Positions 1 to 11,523 of a stretch of DNA of 64,000 nucleotides are shown here, one piece after another. The position numbers were made by a program, and so were the translations under genes. The notes under the pieces were generated by a model that saw only the letters and a list, made by a program, of their open reading frames with translations, was not told the origin of the DNA and searched no databases. Within the stretch, counting starts at the first letter, position 1; every line of letters begins with the position of its first letter. This DNA comes from Trema orientale (Eukaryota; Streptophyta; Magnoliopsida; Rosales; Cannabaceae), in the NCBI GenBank assembly GCA_002914845.1, contig JXTC01000012.1, forward strand, positions 1,373,670 to 1,437,669, read 5' to 3'.

Positions 1-402
1 TAACATCAACACTATATTTTTTTCATATATTTTTTCATTCATATGTTAAAACTTGGATGAGTACAACATTTATAGAGTGAGTACAATACAAAACACTCTT
101 AAAATATGAACCAAAAAATCAGGAAAAATAAATTCTCTTAAAATATAAAAAAAATAACTTAAAATATGAAAAAATAATATACTTTAACAGTTTTTTTTTT
201 TTTCAATTAACATAATGTTTAATCATTCTCTAGTTCCCGAAGAAGAAATTAAATTCTATTTTGGCCGACTTTATAATGTTCAAAACTTAGCATCTAAATT
301 ATGTTATTTGATCCCTAATATTTTCTCAAAGGGAACACTTTTTTATTTAAAATTATATCAACGCATCATCTGACGAAATGAACAAATCTCTTCAGGAATA
401 AC
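1..402. other. AT-rich intergenic sequence
   Basis: No open frame of useful length and no recognisable repeat boundary. The stretch is rich in A/T runs. Positions 398-402 (ATAAC) are the left copy of the target-site duplication of the solo LTR that follows. Confidence 0.6.
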
Positions 403-2511
403 TGTTACGCCCCACACCCGATGACGTGCGCCGCATACCTATAAGGCAAAGTCCAATAGGCATGCAAGGTATCTTTCTATAAACCAATATAATTAAGAAT
501 ATTTAGTCTCCAATAAATACTAATATATAACATAAAATTCAACAACTCTTATAAAGTCTCTAAATATTCAAAATAAATACTATACAATAGAAACTATAAT
601 CCAATAAATTCAAGATGATCAACCTTCTGAATCTTTACATTTTCTCAATTAAGATGAAGAAATTCCTCTCTTTGAACCATGCTTCTCAATTAATACTAAA
701 TAAGTTCTCCCTTAGTTATACTTCTTAACTGACGATCTTTAAAACCTGTAAGAGAAAAATAAAAAGGTGAGCTAGAAGTCCAGTAAGTAACCAGTAACCT
801 TAATTAACTGGATCAAGTATATATAAACCAAAATCATTAACAAATATTTTTTAGAACAAATTTGGTTTCAGAAATCAATACTTTTGAAAATATTCAAACA
901 AACAATTTAACAAAAAGAAGTAATAAGTTTCCAAATATGTCTTTTCGAATCCCTTTTTAGTCAATAATAATTTCAATTATACTTCTCCCCAAATTTTGGC
1001 GACTATGGCCACACTTAACCCCTATGACTAGGTTCGAATCTGTCACAAATAACCCATGTAGCCGGGTCCGAATCTGCCACAAATAACCCCTGTGGCCCGG
1101 TCCGAATATACTACAGATAACCCCTGTAGCCAGGTACGAATTATGAATCTACTACATTTAACTCTGCAGCTAGATCAGTACTGTCCACATATAACCCCTG
1201 TGGATTGGGTCCACATGCATAGTCACTGAAGAGAGTTTCAAAACACTTATTTGTAATAACGAGTCATAAACAATTTAACTTTCATCTCATTATAACATTG
1301 TAGTCATTCCAAAACAATTTTCTTGTAATCACGTTCAATAGTAATTCATATACTTGATCCATAATTTAGTATAAAATATAGAATCATACTATTTTTCACA
1401 AAAATTACGTTTTTCAATAAAATAGATTTCTTTAATAAATAGTCATATTACTAAAACATATTTTTACTTGAAATCATTTTCAAAAAAAAATACTTGTAAA
1501 AATGATTCTATTAGAAATAATAAAACAATAAAACATTGAGCTTTTGGATGATGAAAACTACTAGAAAAGATCAATGTCAATTTAATTACACCAAAAGTAT
1601 TGACTACTTGCTACTTAATCTTCTATAATCGATTCCATAACTACTCCCAACAATGTCAATTTCTCATAATTCATAACAATTCTAACATCTCTCTAAAAAT
1701 TACTAAATTTAGAGGACTTGTTCTATAAGTCATGGGGTCTTAAAAGTACTAAGAATGTGACTATAGAGTCTATAGATAAGCCCATGCAGTCGGACAAACC
1801 GTAGCCACGTTTCGCCCAAAATACAAAAAATTTCAGATTTTTCCAGATTCGTAGTACTCATTTCAATTGACTATAATTTTCTGGTTATAAATCCGTTTTT
1901 GATAAATTATATACTGTTGGAAAGCTAATTCGATAAACTTTTGAATCATATCAAATACGTTCAAATCAGACTAGCAAAACTCCCTTAAAAGCTAGTCGGA
2001 ATTCTGCTGTGTTTTTACATCTTAGCCCAAAACTCAAAAATTCATAACTTTCTATTTATCCAACCAAATCACTCAAAATTTGTCTTGTTTGATTCCTAAT
2101 ATCAATAGGCTTTATCTTATATCAGATTCATCCTAATAGTTCATAAATTATTTATAGGAAAATTAAAACCCTAACCCTAAACATGCAATTCCAATCCCCA
2201 AAAATCTAATTAGTGTATGTAAACTCAATAGATTACAGTTAATTACCTTAAAATTCAAATGAATTGAATCCTCTTCTTACTTCTCCTTCTTCCTTGAAAC
2301 TATGTTGCTGCCTCTCTGCCTTTCTCATAAAGCGTACGTATAAAACTGAGCAGATTATTAAGCTTTTAGGATTTCTTAAACTGTCTCTAATAGATTTACC
2401 AATATGTCTCCAAATAGTATATATTAATCAAGGACTCTTTTGTCATTTCATTTATCTTTATATTATTTATTTAATACAACTAAACCCTTTTTTTTTATAC
2501 GGGTTGTCACA
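403..2511. mobile_element. Solo LTR (2109 bp) with 5-bp target-site duplication
   Basis: The segment starts TGTTACGCCCC and ends GTTGTCACA, so it has TG...CA termini with a short imperfect inverted end (TGTTAC/GTCACA). It is flanked by the perfect 5-bp repeat ATAAC at 398-402 and 2512-2516. It has no gag-pol coding, no primer-binding site and no second LTR, which is what unequal recombination between two LTRs leaves behind. Starting TGTTACGCCCC/TGTAACGCCCC is common among plant Ty3/gypsy LTRs, but the superfamily is inference. A 34-bp tandem repeat lies inside at about 1000-1210. The 83-residue open frame at 2264-2515 lies at its right end and is not thought to be a gene. Confidence 0.72.
1000..1210. 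repeat. 34-bp tandem repeat inside the solo LTR
   Basis: Units of the type 'CGAATCTGCCACAAATAACC' followed by 'CCTGTGGCCCGGTC' recur with a spacing of exactly 34 bp at 1035, 1069 and 1103, and more decayed units run on to about 1210. The B-box-like GGTTCGAATC at 1031 arises from this repeat and has no tRNA fold around it. Confidence 0.75.
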
Positions 2512-2970
2512 ATAACAACATAACTAATATAAGTAGCTAGTGCAACCCCATTTCCTAAATTTACTATTTTCACATATTTCAAATAACACAATAAAGTTTC
2601 TCAATTAGACATGCAATGTTATGGATATTTTTCAATGTCAAGAGAGTTTTCTCCATAAAAATTTGTGGCGAAATGATTCACGTTGCCTTCTAATTATTGG
2701 TTAATGTTATTGCGTTTGTAGTATAATGACATAAGGTCTCTCTACCGGAAAAAAAAAAAAAAAAAAACCCAAAAAAATGGGGGGAAAAAAGTCTCATTAT
2801 GTAAATAGGACGAGATTGGGCTACTTTTCCATTTCTCATTCCCACTTTTACCATCATTTTCTCATCTCATTCTCGTACTATTGATCATTTATTCACACAA
2901 TTTACTAGGAACCACCTAAATGGGCTAGCTATTTTTTTTTAGCTAAAATTAATCTATTGAAAAGTAAAAA

Positions 2971-3330
2971 GCCTCATTTGTTTCAACCATTCCATTCCAT
3001 TGGAATAGAAAATTCATTTGAATGAGTGTTTATTTCAACAATTCCAGTTTTTCCATTCAAATGATCTTTTAGAATGTGTGTTTGTTTTAACAATTCAGTT
3101 TTTCCATTCAAATTGTCCATCAGAAAAATTAACTATTGGAATAGTTTTTTTGTGTCTTGAATGAGAATAGAGGGGGAGAGGTGTTTTTGAATGGTCCATT
3201 CCAATGCTCCCATTCTAATTACAACTCATTCCATTATTTTTTCCATTCAAATGTCTCCCATTTTAATTATAACACATTCCACAATTTCTATTCAAATACA
3301 CACATTCAAATAGGCGAACCAAACGAGGCC
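2971..3330. mobile_element. Non-autonomous Harbinger-like MITE, copy 1
   Basis: About 360 bp made of repeated 'CCATTCCATT' and 'CCATTCAAAT' motifs, bounded by imperfect inverted ends (GCCTCATTTGTTTCAACC on the left, GGCCTCGTTTGGTTCGCC read inward from the right). Ends of the GGCC(T/C)CGTTTGGTT type are usual for plant PIF/Harbinger-derived MITEs. A second copy in the opposite orientation lies at about 17590-17870. I could not settle a clean 3-bp target-site duplication because A runs flank it. The 68-residue frame at 3157-3363 is spurious. Confidence 0.55.
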
Positions 3331-3813
3331 AAAAATTTTTTTATTGAAAAAAAAAGAAACTGAAACCATAAATCTAAATGTCAAAATATTTTTTATTTTT
3401 ATATTGTAATTTATAGATTTTAAAATATACCATTTATATATATGATATATACATATAAAATGTGTAAGTACTGGGTTGAGGCATGTTATTCCAATCCCGC
3501 TCTATCTCCATTTAAGATTAATAAGTGCAAGGATTCACTCCCTTGTACATCATTACCTATTTATATGGGAAAATACCATCCTATTAGAGTTAGATCACTG
3601 CGGTGTATCACACGAGCTGATCAAGTTGACATCCATATATCTTGCACCTTAAAGTAATTTTCATTTTGTTTTATAACTTTTTATTGGGATATCATGGACA
3701 TCAAATTGAAACACGGTGTTTGTGGCAGAAAATCACAAACGACAGCGTATCAAAAAACTTCTTCTTCTTCTTTTTTAATTCTTTTAAATGACATGTCGTT
3801 AAGTTTAAGATGA

Positions 3814-3985
3814 GGGGATGGCTACGGTAGGGGCGTCCCTACGTAGGGTCATGCCTTAATTATCGTTGGATGGGAATCTGTGGGGAATAACGGGAATCTG
3901 TGGAGAATCTATTTATATACAGATTCTCATCCAACGGTGAATAGACAGGGCCCTACGTAGGGGCGCCCCTACTGTAGACGCGCCC
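3814..3985. mobile_element. 172-bp Mutator-type MITE, copy 1
   Basis: The element is a near-palindrome. Its left end (GGGGATGGCTACGGTAGGGG) and right end read inward (GGGCGCGTCTACAGTAGGGG) are imperfect inverted repeats that both continue into C(G/C)TCCCTACGTAGGG-like sequence. It is flanked by the perfect 9-bp direct repeat TTAAGATGA at 3805-3813 and 3986-3994. A 9-bp duplication is the hallmark of Mutator-superfamily insertion. It is GC-rich compared with its surroundings and has no coding capacity. A second copy in inverse orientation is at 5620-5790. Confidence 0.82.
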
Positions 3986-3994
3986 TTAAGATGA

Positions 3995-4286
3995 TATCAA
4001 ATATGCATTGAAAACTGAAAATACTAAATAGCATTTGTGGTGCTTAGCACTTACTAATAAAAATGGACCCTACACTATTGAATTCAAATATTAGTGTACA
4101 CCTCAATTAATTGCGGTGATAAGCAAGAAGTGTATAATAGCGCATTGTTAGTTGAAAAACTATATGTTCAAGCAAACCCTTTTATGGAAGAAATATGTTC
4201 AAGCAAACCCTTTTAAAGCCATAATGGAATAAACAGAGAAAAAAAACATAATTGTAGACCACATCAGGGACCAAAATGAGATTTAG
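3995..4286. other. Intergenic, nothing recognised
   Basis: AT-rich sequence containing a short direct duplication (AAGCAAACCCTTTTA-type motif near 4171 and 4201). No gene or element boundary could be supported. Confidence 0.5.
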
Positions 4287-5064
4287 TGTAACGCCCCAAG
4301 TCCCACATTGGGTATACTCTAGGAAAATCATATGTATTTAAGTGATGGTTTATGAGCCCAAAAGTACCTTCAAGCTAGCACTTTTGGGTGAGGCCAGTGG
4401 TGCTACATTTGGTATTCAGAGTCGATCTAGTCCATACCTGTGTAGGCCTTAGAAGGTTGCCACGGGCAAGAATTGTGGTGAATGTGGACCCCGTCCATAG
4501 GGGTTATATGTGGGCTATTGAATGTGGACCCCCAAGCGAGGACACTAGACCCTTAACGGGGGAGATTGTAACGCCCCAAGTCCTACATCTCGTATGCTCT
4601 GAGAAGTCCACGGGCCGGAATTGTGGCGAATGTGGACCCCGTCCATAGGGGTTATATGTGGGCTATTGAATATGGACCCCCTAGCGAGGACACTAGACCC
4701 TTAACGGGGGAGATTGTAACGCCCCAAGTCCTACATCGGGTATAACGCCCAAGTCCTACATCGGGTATGCTCTGGGAAGATCATGGGTATTTAAGTGATG
4801 GTCTATGAGCCCAAAAGTACCTTCAAGCTAGCACTTTTGGGTGAGGCCCAGTGGTATTCGAGTCATAATAATGACGAAGTGGTTGGCTCAAGTGATATTC
4901 GAGTCACACCGGGGGTAGGAGTGAAAACCTATTATACCTACCTAATAGGGTGACTTTTGGGTGAGGCCCAGTAGTGTTACATTTAGACTTACCTAAATTT
5001 ACAATACCTATCTAATGGGGTGACTTTTGGGTGAGGTCCAGTGGTGTTACATTTAGACTTTCCT
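4287..5064. repeat. TRIM/LTR-like tandem blocks starting TGTAACGCCCCAAGTC
   Basis: TGTAACGCCCCAAGTC occurs at 4287, 4567 and 4715, with a degenerate fourth start at about 4741. The block between the second and third starts (148 bp) also occurs before the second, sharing the motifs 'GTGGACCCCGTCCATAGGGG' and 'GACACTAGACCCTTAACGGG'. The motif 'GAGCCCAAAAGTACCTTCAA' recurs at about 4352 and 4808. This looks like rearranged LTR ends of a short non-coding retroelement, as in terminal-repeat retrotransposons in miniature, but no complete LTR-internal-LTR structure is visible. The 86-residue frame 4388-4648 is an artefact of the repeat. Confidence 0.6.
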
Positions 5065-5081
5065 AAATTTACAACAATAAT

Positions 5082-5251
5082 GACGAAGTAGTTGGCTCAA
5101 GTGGTATTCGAGTCACACCGGGAGTAGGAGTAAAAACCTATTACATCTACCTAATAGGGTGATGTGGGGAGGGAATTAGGTAGTAGTATGTATTTTCTTT
5201 TAATTTGTAATAAGTGTAGGTCATTAGTTAAGCCCCATATTTTAAAAAAAA
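5082..5251 (+). mobile_element. tRNA-derived SINE, copy 1
   Basis: A RNA-polymerase-III A-box-like motif (TTGGCTCAAGTGG) lies near the left end, followed by a body and a terminal A run. A 17-bp perfect direct repeat (AAATTTACAACAATAAT, 5065-5081 and 5252-5268) flanks it, as expected for insertion primed by LINE machinery. The tail 'GTCATTAGTTAAGCCCCA' is shared with the SINE at 41457-41617, so both belong to one family. The B box has decayed. Confidence 0.75.
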
Positions 5252-5268
5252 AAATTTACAACAATAAT

Positions 5269-5606
5269 ATTTTAGCTCCAAAAAAGACAAAGAAAAAATA
5301 ATAACAATAATAAATAAAAAGAAAATGAGATTTAGACTTTCGTAAGACTTACAACAATAATATTTTAACTTCAAAAAGGACAAAGAAAAAATAATAACAA
5401 TAATAAATAATTATTTTTATACTTTGTATTTTGATATTTTGTTTAAATTATATCTTGTGTTTTAGTTATTATCAACATTGACTCTTAGATTTGAAGTCTG
5501 AATTAGCTAAATTGGTATCATGATATAAATTTGTAACAAATATTAAATCTAAAAGTTAATATTGTCAAAATACAAAATATAAAAAATATAAAAGTGATAT
5601 TATCTA
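5269..5606. other. AT-rich intergenic sequence
   Basis: Contains an approximate direct repeat of the 'ACAACAATAATATTTTA' stretch with 'GACAAAGAAAAAATAATAAC' (about 5257-5320 and 5350-5410). Nothing coding was found. Confidence 0.5.
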
Positions 5607-5619
5607 TTAAAAAAAAAAA

Positions 5620-5790
5620 GGCGCGTCTACAGTAGGGGCGCCCCTACGTAGGGCTCTGTCTATTCACCGTTGGATGAGAATCTGTATATAAATAGATTCT
5701 TCACAGATTTCCGTTATTCTCCACAGATTCCCATCCAACGGTAACTAAGGCATGACCCTACATAGGGACGCCCCTACCGTAGCCATCCCC
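5620..5790. mobile_element. Mutator-type MITE, copy 2 (inverted)
   Basis: This is the reverse complement of the element at 3814-3985, differing by scattered substitutions and one missing terminal G. It lies between A-rich flanks (TTAAAAAAAAA on both sides) that are compatible with a 9-bp duplication but too simple to prove it. It ends about 280 bp upstream of the AP4S start codon. Confidence 0.75.
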
Positions 5791-6066
5791 TTAAAAAAAA
5801 AATAACGACGATAATTCTTCATTTAACGAGGTATTTTCATAAACGACGTCCAAATTTTCATTGGGTCTTTTCTCCAAAGGAAAATACATCCCATTTGAAG
5901 GACCCCCTCCCAGAAAAAAAAAAAAAAAGGAAAAAAAAAAAAAAGCGGACAGAGGAGAAGTAGAAGAAGCAGTTGTCTGGTTAGTTGTCCCGGTTTTGCA
6001 GATCTTTGTGTGTATAGTTGAGATTCGGAGTTAGAATTGGGATTGAAATTGGAATTGGGATTTGAA

Positions 6067-8028
6067 ATGGGGATCAGATTCATATTGATGGTGAACAAAC
6101 AGGGACAGACCCGTCTTGCCCAATACTACGAGTATCTCACTCTTGAAGAAAGACGCGCTCTTGAGGGTGAAATCGTCCGCAAATGTCTCGCCCGCACCGA
6201 GCAACAGGTCTGTACATATATATATATATATGTATACAGATTATTGCATGTATATGAATCTGCTTCCTATAATGACATCGTGTTTTAATTTTCAAGCTTT
6301 CGGTAAAATGGTTTGAGGGTTAGGAATTGAACTTGGGTTAAATATTTTAAGACAAAGGAAATTCTCAACTTTCGGAATTCAAATCAAAGTAATTGGATTC
6401 CTTTACACTACCTAATTCAGAACCAGAACCCTGTTTTTATTTTGATTCTATTTTATTTTTTCCGGGTAAGGAAAGAAACAGGTTAATTTATCCTAATTCT
6501 GACTTATTGGTTTGGTATATTTGTTTGTATAATGTGAAACATCATCACTCAATTTCGGAATTTGGGTAAGATTTCCCGTGGTTAATTTTTTTTTTTTTTG
6601 TCATATTGTTTTGATTCATAAACAAATCTAGGAGACTACCTATATTACCAACTGTTTCCTAGTTATTATTGCTGGTAATCTTTGCTTTTGATTTTTTGTT
6701 TGTTTATCAATGGATGTTCTCTGAGGTTATATGAGTTGTGCAATTTTGGTTTCAAGATATTGGGATGTTTATCAAAGTTTTGTTTCTGATATGCTAATTG
6801 TTTGATTTGTTGTATGATGCAAGTGATTCATGATTTGTTTTGTATGTTAAACAGTGTTCATTTGTTGAGCATCGCAACTACAAGATTGTATACAGACGAT
6901 ATGCCTCGCTGTTTTTCCTTGTTGGAGTTGACAATGATGAAGTAAGCTAATCCATATTTTTGTTATTGTTACACTGCTACAACATTTAGAGTCTATGAAA
7001 AACACATGGTAAATCCCACTTCTATTATTTCTTGAACACTTGTACGTGAAAATGGTAGGAAACACCAATAAATAGACTCTTCACACATGAATGAATGCCT
7101 GAAGAAAAGCCTTTCATTTAGATACTTTCACAGATTATTGGATCATTCTCTTACTCTTTATAACTCAATTTCTCTCTGTACTTCATCTTGTGGATCATCA
7201 TAAGTGGATGGAGTAGTAATTGCCGATGGTGGGGCGACAGTGAGAAAGGTGATTAAGAAATCTTTAGGGAATCTAGATTATGAACCAGAGGGAGGTTGTT
7301 GTGGCCGAGAATCATAAGCTGGAACTCCAATTTTAGTCAGGAGGATTACTCTTCACTCTGCGTTCTAATGTCTTCTATGTTCTTCCATTAATCTGTCTAG
7401 TGTCTTATATGTTAATGGTTATGTACTTTATTGATGTACCAATGTGCATGAGTGAGTGTTAGCTGTCCTGTCATTTGCCTGTGACTCTCTGAAAGGAAGG
7501 CATGCATCGTACTTGGATGAGATGGGAATTTTTGCTTGAATGAGAAAATATGAGTTTGTTGTGAGATGAACCTGCTATAACAGCGCTTTCTTCTAATTTT
7601 TGAGCACTTGTTCTCTGGTTGCTTCGTAGCTTGTTAACTTCTGTATTGTCATATCTGTTGCAGAATGAACTGGCAATTTTGGAATTTATTCATCTATTGG
7701 TTGAAACCATGGACCGCCATTTTGGCAACGTGGTAAGTTCTTTCTTGTGAGAATTTATAGGTTTTAGATCTCATTTATTTTCTTAATTCTCTTCTGGCTT
7801 ACCTGGCATCTCTCTCCGTCTCCAAATTAGTACAAGTCAAACAACATTTGTTTGGTTTCATTTCTCTAATCACTTTTCTGCACGAATTTTCAGTGTGAGT
7901 TAGACATTATGTTCCACTTGGAGAAAGCCCATTTCATGCTGGAGGAAATGGTGATGAATGGCTGTGTTGTCGAGACTAGCAAGAATAACATTCTGGCTCC
8001 AATACAGCTGATGGACAAGTCATCTTAA
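6067..8028 (+). CDS. AP4S: AP-4 adaptor complex sigma subunit
   Basis: Small (sigma) subunit of the AP-4 heterotetrameric adaptor, a clathrin-independent coat at the trans-Golgi network that sorts cargo, in plants including vacuolar sorting receptor traffic. Exons: 6067-6207, 6855-6941, 7664-7732, 7894-8028. All junctions are GT-AG and the frame stays open, giving 143 aa, the usual length for the plant protein. The start is ATGGGGATCAGA ([12 protein letters not shown]...). Nearly every family block is present: [15 protein letters not shown] at the N terminus, the [20 protein letters not shown] strand-helix block at about residues 48-67, [18 protein letters not shown], and the C-terminal [17 protein letters not shown] block. 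The whole protein is one clathrin-adaptor small-chain (longin-like) domain with no signal peptide or membrane segment. The gene converges on the GGT gene, with 481 bp between the stop codons. Confidence 0.96.
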
Positions 8029-8509
8029 AAAGTTGCAGGCTGAATACTAGGGTTTGTTTTGAGGTTATTGGTGGGGTTTGTTGACTGTGTTGTTGATCAT
8101 TGTGCAATTGATTTAGAGCATAAATTTCAATCCTTACGGATGAACACATGAAATAAGATTTTATAGGCTTGTTTGGAAGTGCTTTTAAGGCCTATTGAGA
8201 CCGCAGAAAATCATTCAGTGTTGATAAGCCCTATGTCACGCATTGATGGAGTGAGCTGCAATGAAGTTGAACTTCACTTCATCAAGCAAAACGAGACTGA
8301 AATAAATTTACAAGTCATCTCATTTGATCAATACTACAAATTATTGCTTCTTTACTACAAATTAGCAACCACAATCAATACTACACATTATACCATACTG
8401 TTTTAATTTGAATCGATATATAAATTTTGGACCAGTTTGGTGCACTGAGGTTGAAAGCTGAACCAGCCAAAACCTGTTCCCCACTATGATCTTTCAATCT
8501 ATAAATAAA
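8029..8509. other. Convergent intergenic spacer (AP4S and GGT 3' ends)
   Basis: 481 bp between the two stop codons, which must contain both 3' untranslated regions and polyadenylation signals. The open frame at 8173-8406 has no family resemblance and is taken as chance. Confidence 0.6.
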
Positions 8510-11500
8510 TCAAAAGGCCGCAGGCCTTCCGTCCTTTCTGAGGTCACTAACAGCAATGAGTGTACCATGGAATGTTCGTGCATTAGAATGTTTTACACTT
8601 TTCCGGCCCATGTCAATTGGGTTTTTAAGGGTTTGAACAACAAGCTGAGTGATAGCACCCCCTGCCCTAGCCTCAACTCGATGTCCTCTTTCTTGCAAGA
8701 AAATCTTAGTTTTTTCTGAAAGCTCAATGTGATTGCCACATATCACAGTCCAGTTCTCATAGGAGACTTTGTTAGGTATTAACTGCAAAAAAAAAATAAC
8801 CACAAAATCAAATACTCATTTGGACATTTTCTATAGTTGTGAATTCTATTGAAATCAGTTAGGTACCTTATGGTAGATCCTTGGACTCTGAACTGCAGCC
8901 AACGGTTTCATCCCCAAAACAAAATAGTTAAGAAAAACCTGGACAACCGCAGGGATTATATCCATACCCCCACTACCACCAAGGGCCCCAACTAATTGAT
9001 TATCCTGCATGATGCATAAGAAATTGGCTAACAATTTAAGCTTAATAGCACATTCAATTGGTAACTTAGGTTTATTGAGAAGGTAATTTAGTAATAAAGT
9101 ATCTGAGGTGCAACTCTTCTTTACCTTTGTGACAATAATTGGGGTCATGGAAGATAATGGTCTCTTGTTGGGTCTGATAAAGTTTGCGGGAGCAGGAGGG
9201 AGACTGTCTGGGGTTATTTCCGTGGGCGTTGAGAAGTCACCCATCTCATTGTTGAGCACAATTCCAGTGGAAGGAGAAAGAACCCCACCTCCAAATACAT
9301 AATTTACAGTTGTAGTCATTGATACTGCATTTCGATCTGTATCTACAATGCAGAAATGGCTGGTTCCATGATCTCTGAGTTGACTCCACCTGCCATTTAT
9401 GTTTAAAGAACTTTAGAGAATAATGACCTCAGTAGGATTGTCAAGCAGTGACTTTAGAGAGAAAATGAACATCAGTTCTCTAAAGCTCTTATCTGAGTTA
9501 TTAAGGCTAAAGGGGGATACCTATTCAAATAGTACTCTGGAGGGAAAGTAGTGTTGTCAAATATTCTTTCCCTAATTTGCTTGGCAAAATCTGGGGAAAG
9601 CATGTCATTTACATAGTTGCTAATATTCACAAAATCAGGGTCTCCCAAGTTCATTCGGATAGCAAACATGTGTTTTAGCGCTTCAATCAGCCGATGCAGA
9701 CCAAGATCTCCCTTGGCAGCATCAGAACTTCCATAGCTCTCAAAGATCTTTAGAACCTGTTCTAACAAAAAATTGGCATACTTGATTCACCACGGACATC
9801 TTTTAACCATAATAATTAAGAGACCAGAATTACTCAACCGTGAATAATAAGTAAATGCAGTTTATTTAAGATCATCTCATCCAAAACAAAATACTTCAGC
9901 AACAAAAGAACACCCACCAGAGAAAGCCCAAGAGTTCCACTCGAAGGAGGCGGCATCCCGTATACAGTGTAGCCCATTACATTTGCAGCCATAGCATCCT
10001 TAACTTCCACCTTGTAATTTCTCAAATCCTCCATTGTCAAAATCCCACCAACCTCTCGCACATCCTTGACTAGTTTCTCACCAATAGAACCATTATAGAA
10101 GGCTTTTGGCCCCAGCTCTGCAATTTCCTCCAAACTATGGCCAAGTTCCACATTGTAGCATGTATCACCGGCTTTTAACAACTTCCCATTAGGAGCGAAA
10201 ACTTGTCTCAATCCAGGGTCTTTCATAATCACCTGTGAGTTAGTTATGATGTGTCCTTCAAGATAAGGAGTAACTACAAATCCATCTTTAGCAAGTTTTA
10301 TAGCAGGTAGGAACAAAGTCTTCCATGCCAAACGTCCATGTTTCGACCAGGCTTCATGTAGACCAGCTATCTCACCAGGAACTCCCATTGACAGCGCACC
10401 ATAAAACTGGGCTTTGGGATTGTTTGCATACATATTCTGTTTGTTGAAAGTTCACATTTTTTCACAAAGCACTAAAATGTTAAGAACCTCAAAGACAATA
10501 AAATAAAAAGCGAAAGTATCAAATGTTTTTCATAAATGGGACAGATTCAGTAATGGGGTCCAAAACTGTAGTAGTATTTTTAACTGAGAGAAAAGATTCC
10601 AGACCTCGGAAGCAGCCACAGGAGCAGTTTCCCTGAAATCAAAAGCTTGTGTTTGCGAGGTTGATGATGACCGAAGGATCAAGAAACCGCCACCTCCGAT
10701 CCCACTGGACGTCGGATTAACGACGCCAAGGCACAATGCTGTTGCCACCGCAGCATCAACAGCATGACCATTCTGCCTAAGGAAAAAAGCTCCAACTTCA
10801 GAACAGCGGCCATCATCGGCCGCAACAACACCCTGCTCTGACACGATCACTTGAGCATTGTTGCCATGAATCCGGTTATTATACTTGTTTCCTCCTCTCT
10901 GTAACCCAAGATTTGTGTTGCTTCCATGTACAAGGACTATAACTGAGGAAGAATGCAAAATTGGTACGAGTACTAATTATTGATTAATGTATGAAACATG
11001 TTAGAATATAGATATAATCTATTAAAGACAAGAAAAAGAAAAAAAACAATCAAACTGTACTTCACCGTGGGAGATAGTGTATCTTCATCAAATTCTAGAG
11101 ACGAAACTAAACTTATGAAACTAAAAGGAAAAATACGAAAAAGAAACTGGGTTTGACTCATTTTGTTCCCTCTCAAATCCAAAACCCATAAACCATAATG
11201 TCGGAGCCTTGATAACCGCCCCCACACCCGAGGTTTAAGGTTCATACTCCCCCAACCCATTTTTTTTTTTATTTAAAAAACAAAAAAACTTGTTTCATAT
11301 CTTCGTCATAGTTAATCACCAACTTTTGACATAACCCAGTTTTTGTCACATAGCTTAAAACCGGAAAAATATATATATAAAACAAAATGAGAGAAAAAGA
11401 AATAAGCTAACTTGTGATGATGGTGATGGGAAGGAGGAACCACAGAGCTCTACTCCATCTCTTCTTTTCAGTGGTGATATTACTGCTTTCCAAGAAGGGA

Positions 11501-11523
11501 GAACCCAGGCTTTGCTTCTCCAT
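8510..11523 (-). CDS. GGT4: Gamma-glutamyltranspeptidase, plant vacuolar GGT4 type
   Basis: N-terminal nucleophile hydrolase that removes the gamma-glutamyl group from glutathione S-conjugates; the closest plant relative in memory, GGT4 (At4g29210), acts in the vacuole. Exons in transcript order: 11523-11412, 10942-10605, 10436-9914, 9761-9521, 9389-9125, 9004-8867, 8782-8510; all GT-AG, total 629 aa. The short first exon supplies an acidic/polar start, a basic cluster (EKKRW) and, across the splice, a hydrophobic stretch at about residues 26-43, which looks like a type II signal anchor. Visible motifs: VVAADDGRCSEVGAFFLRQ, NPTSSGIGGGGFLIL, RETAP, GALSMGVPGEIAGL, TFPPEYYLNR, the cleavage/nucleophile site GTSHFC (Thr about 414) and SPSTGIVLNNEMGDF. 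It lies between AP4S and the glycine-rich gene. The family assignment is firm; the vacuolar location is inferred from the subgroup and the anchor. Confidence 0.95.

Noticed and set aside
1031-1110. tRNA B-box-like motif GGTTCGAATC
   Set aside because: Part of a 34-bp tandem repeat; no cloverleaf or A box can be drawn around it.
4388-4648. 86-residue frame with VNVDPVHRGYM-like repeats
   Set aside because: Translation of the non-coding TGTAACGCCCC repeat; no family resemblance.
5823-6098. 91-residue minus-strand frame
   Set aside because: Antisense to the AP4S leader and first exon, dominated by Phe and Leu runs from poly(A) sequence.
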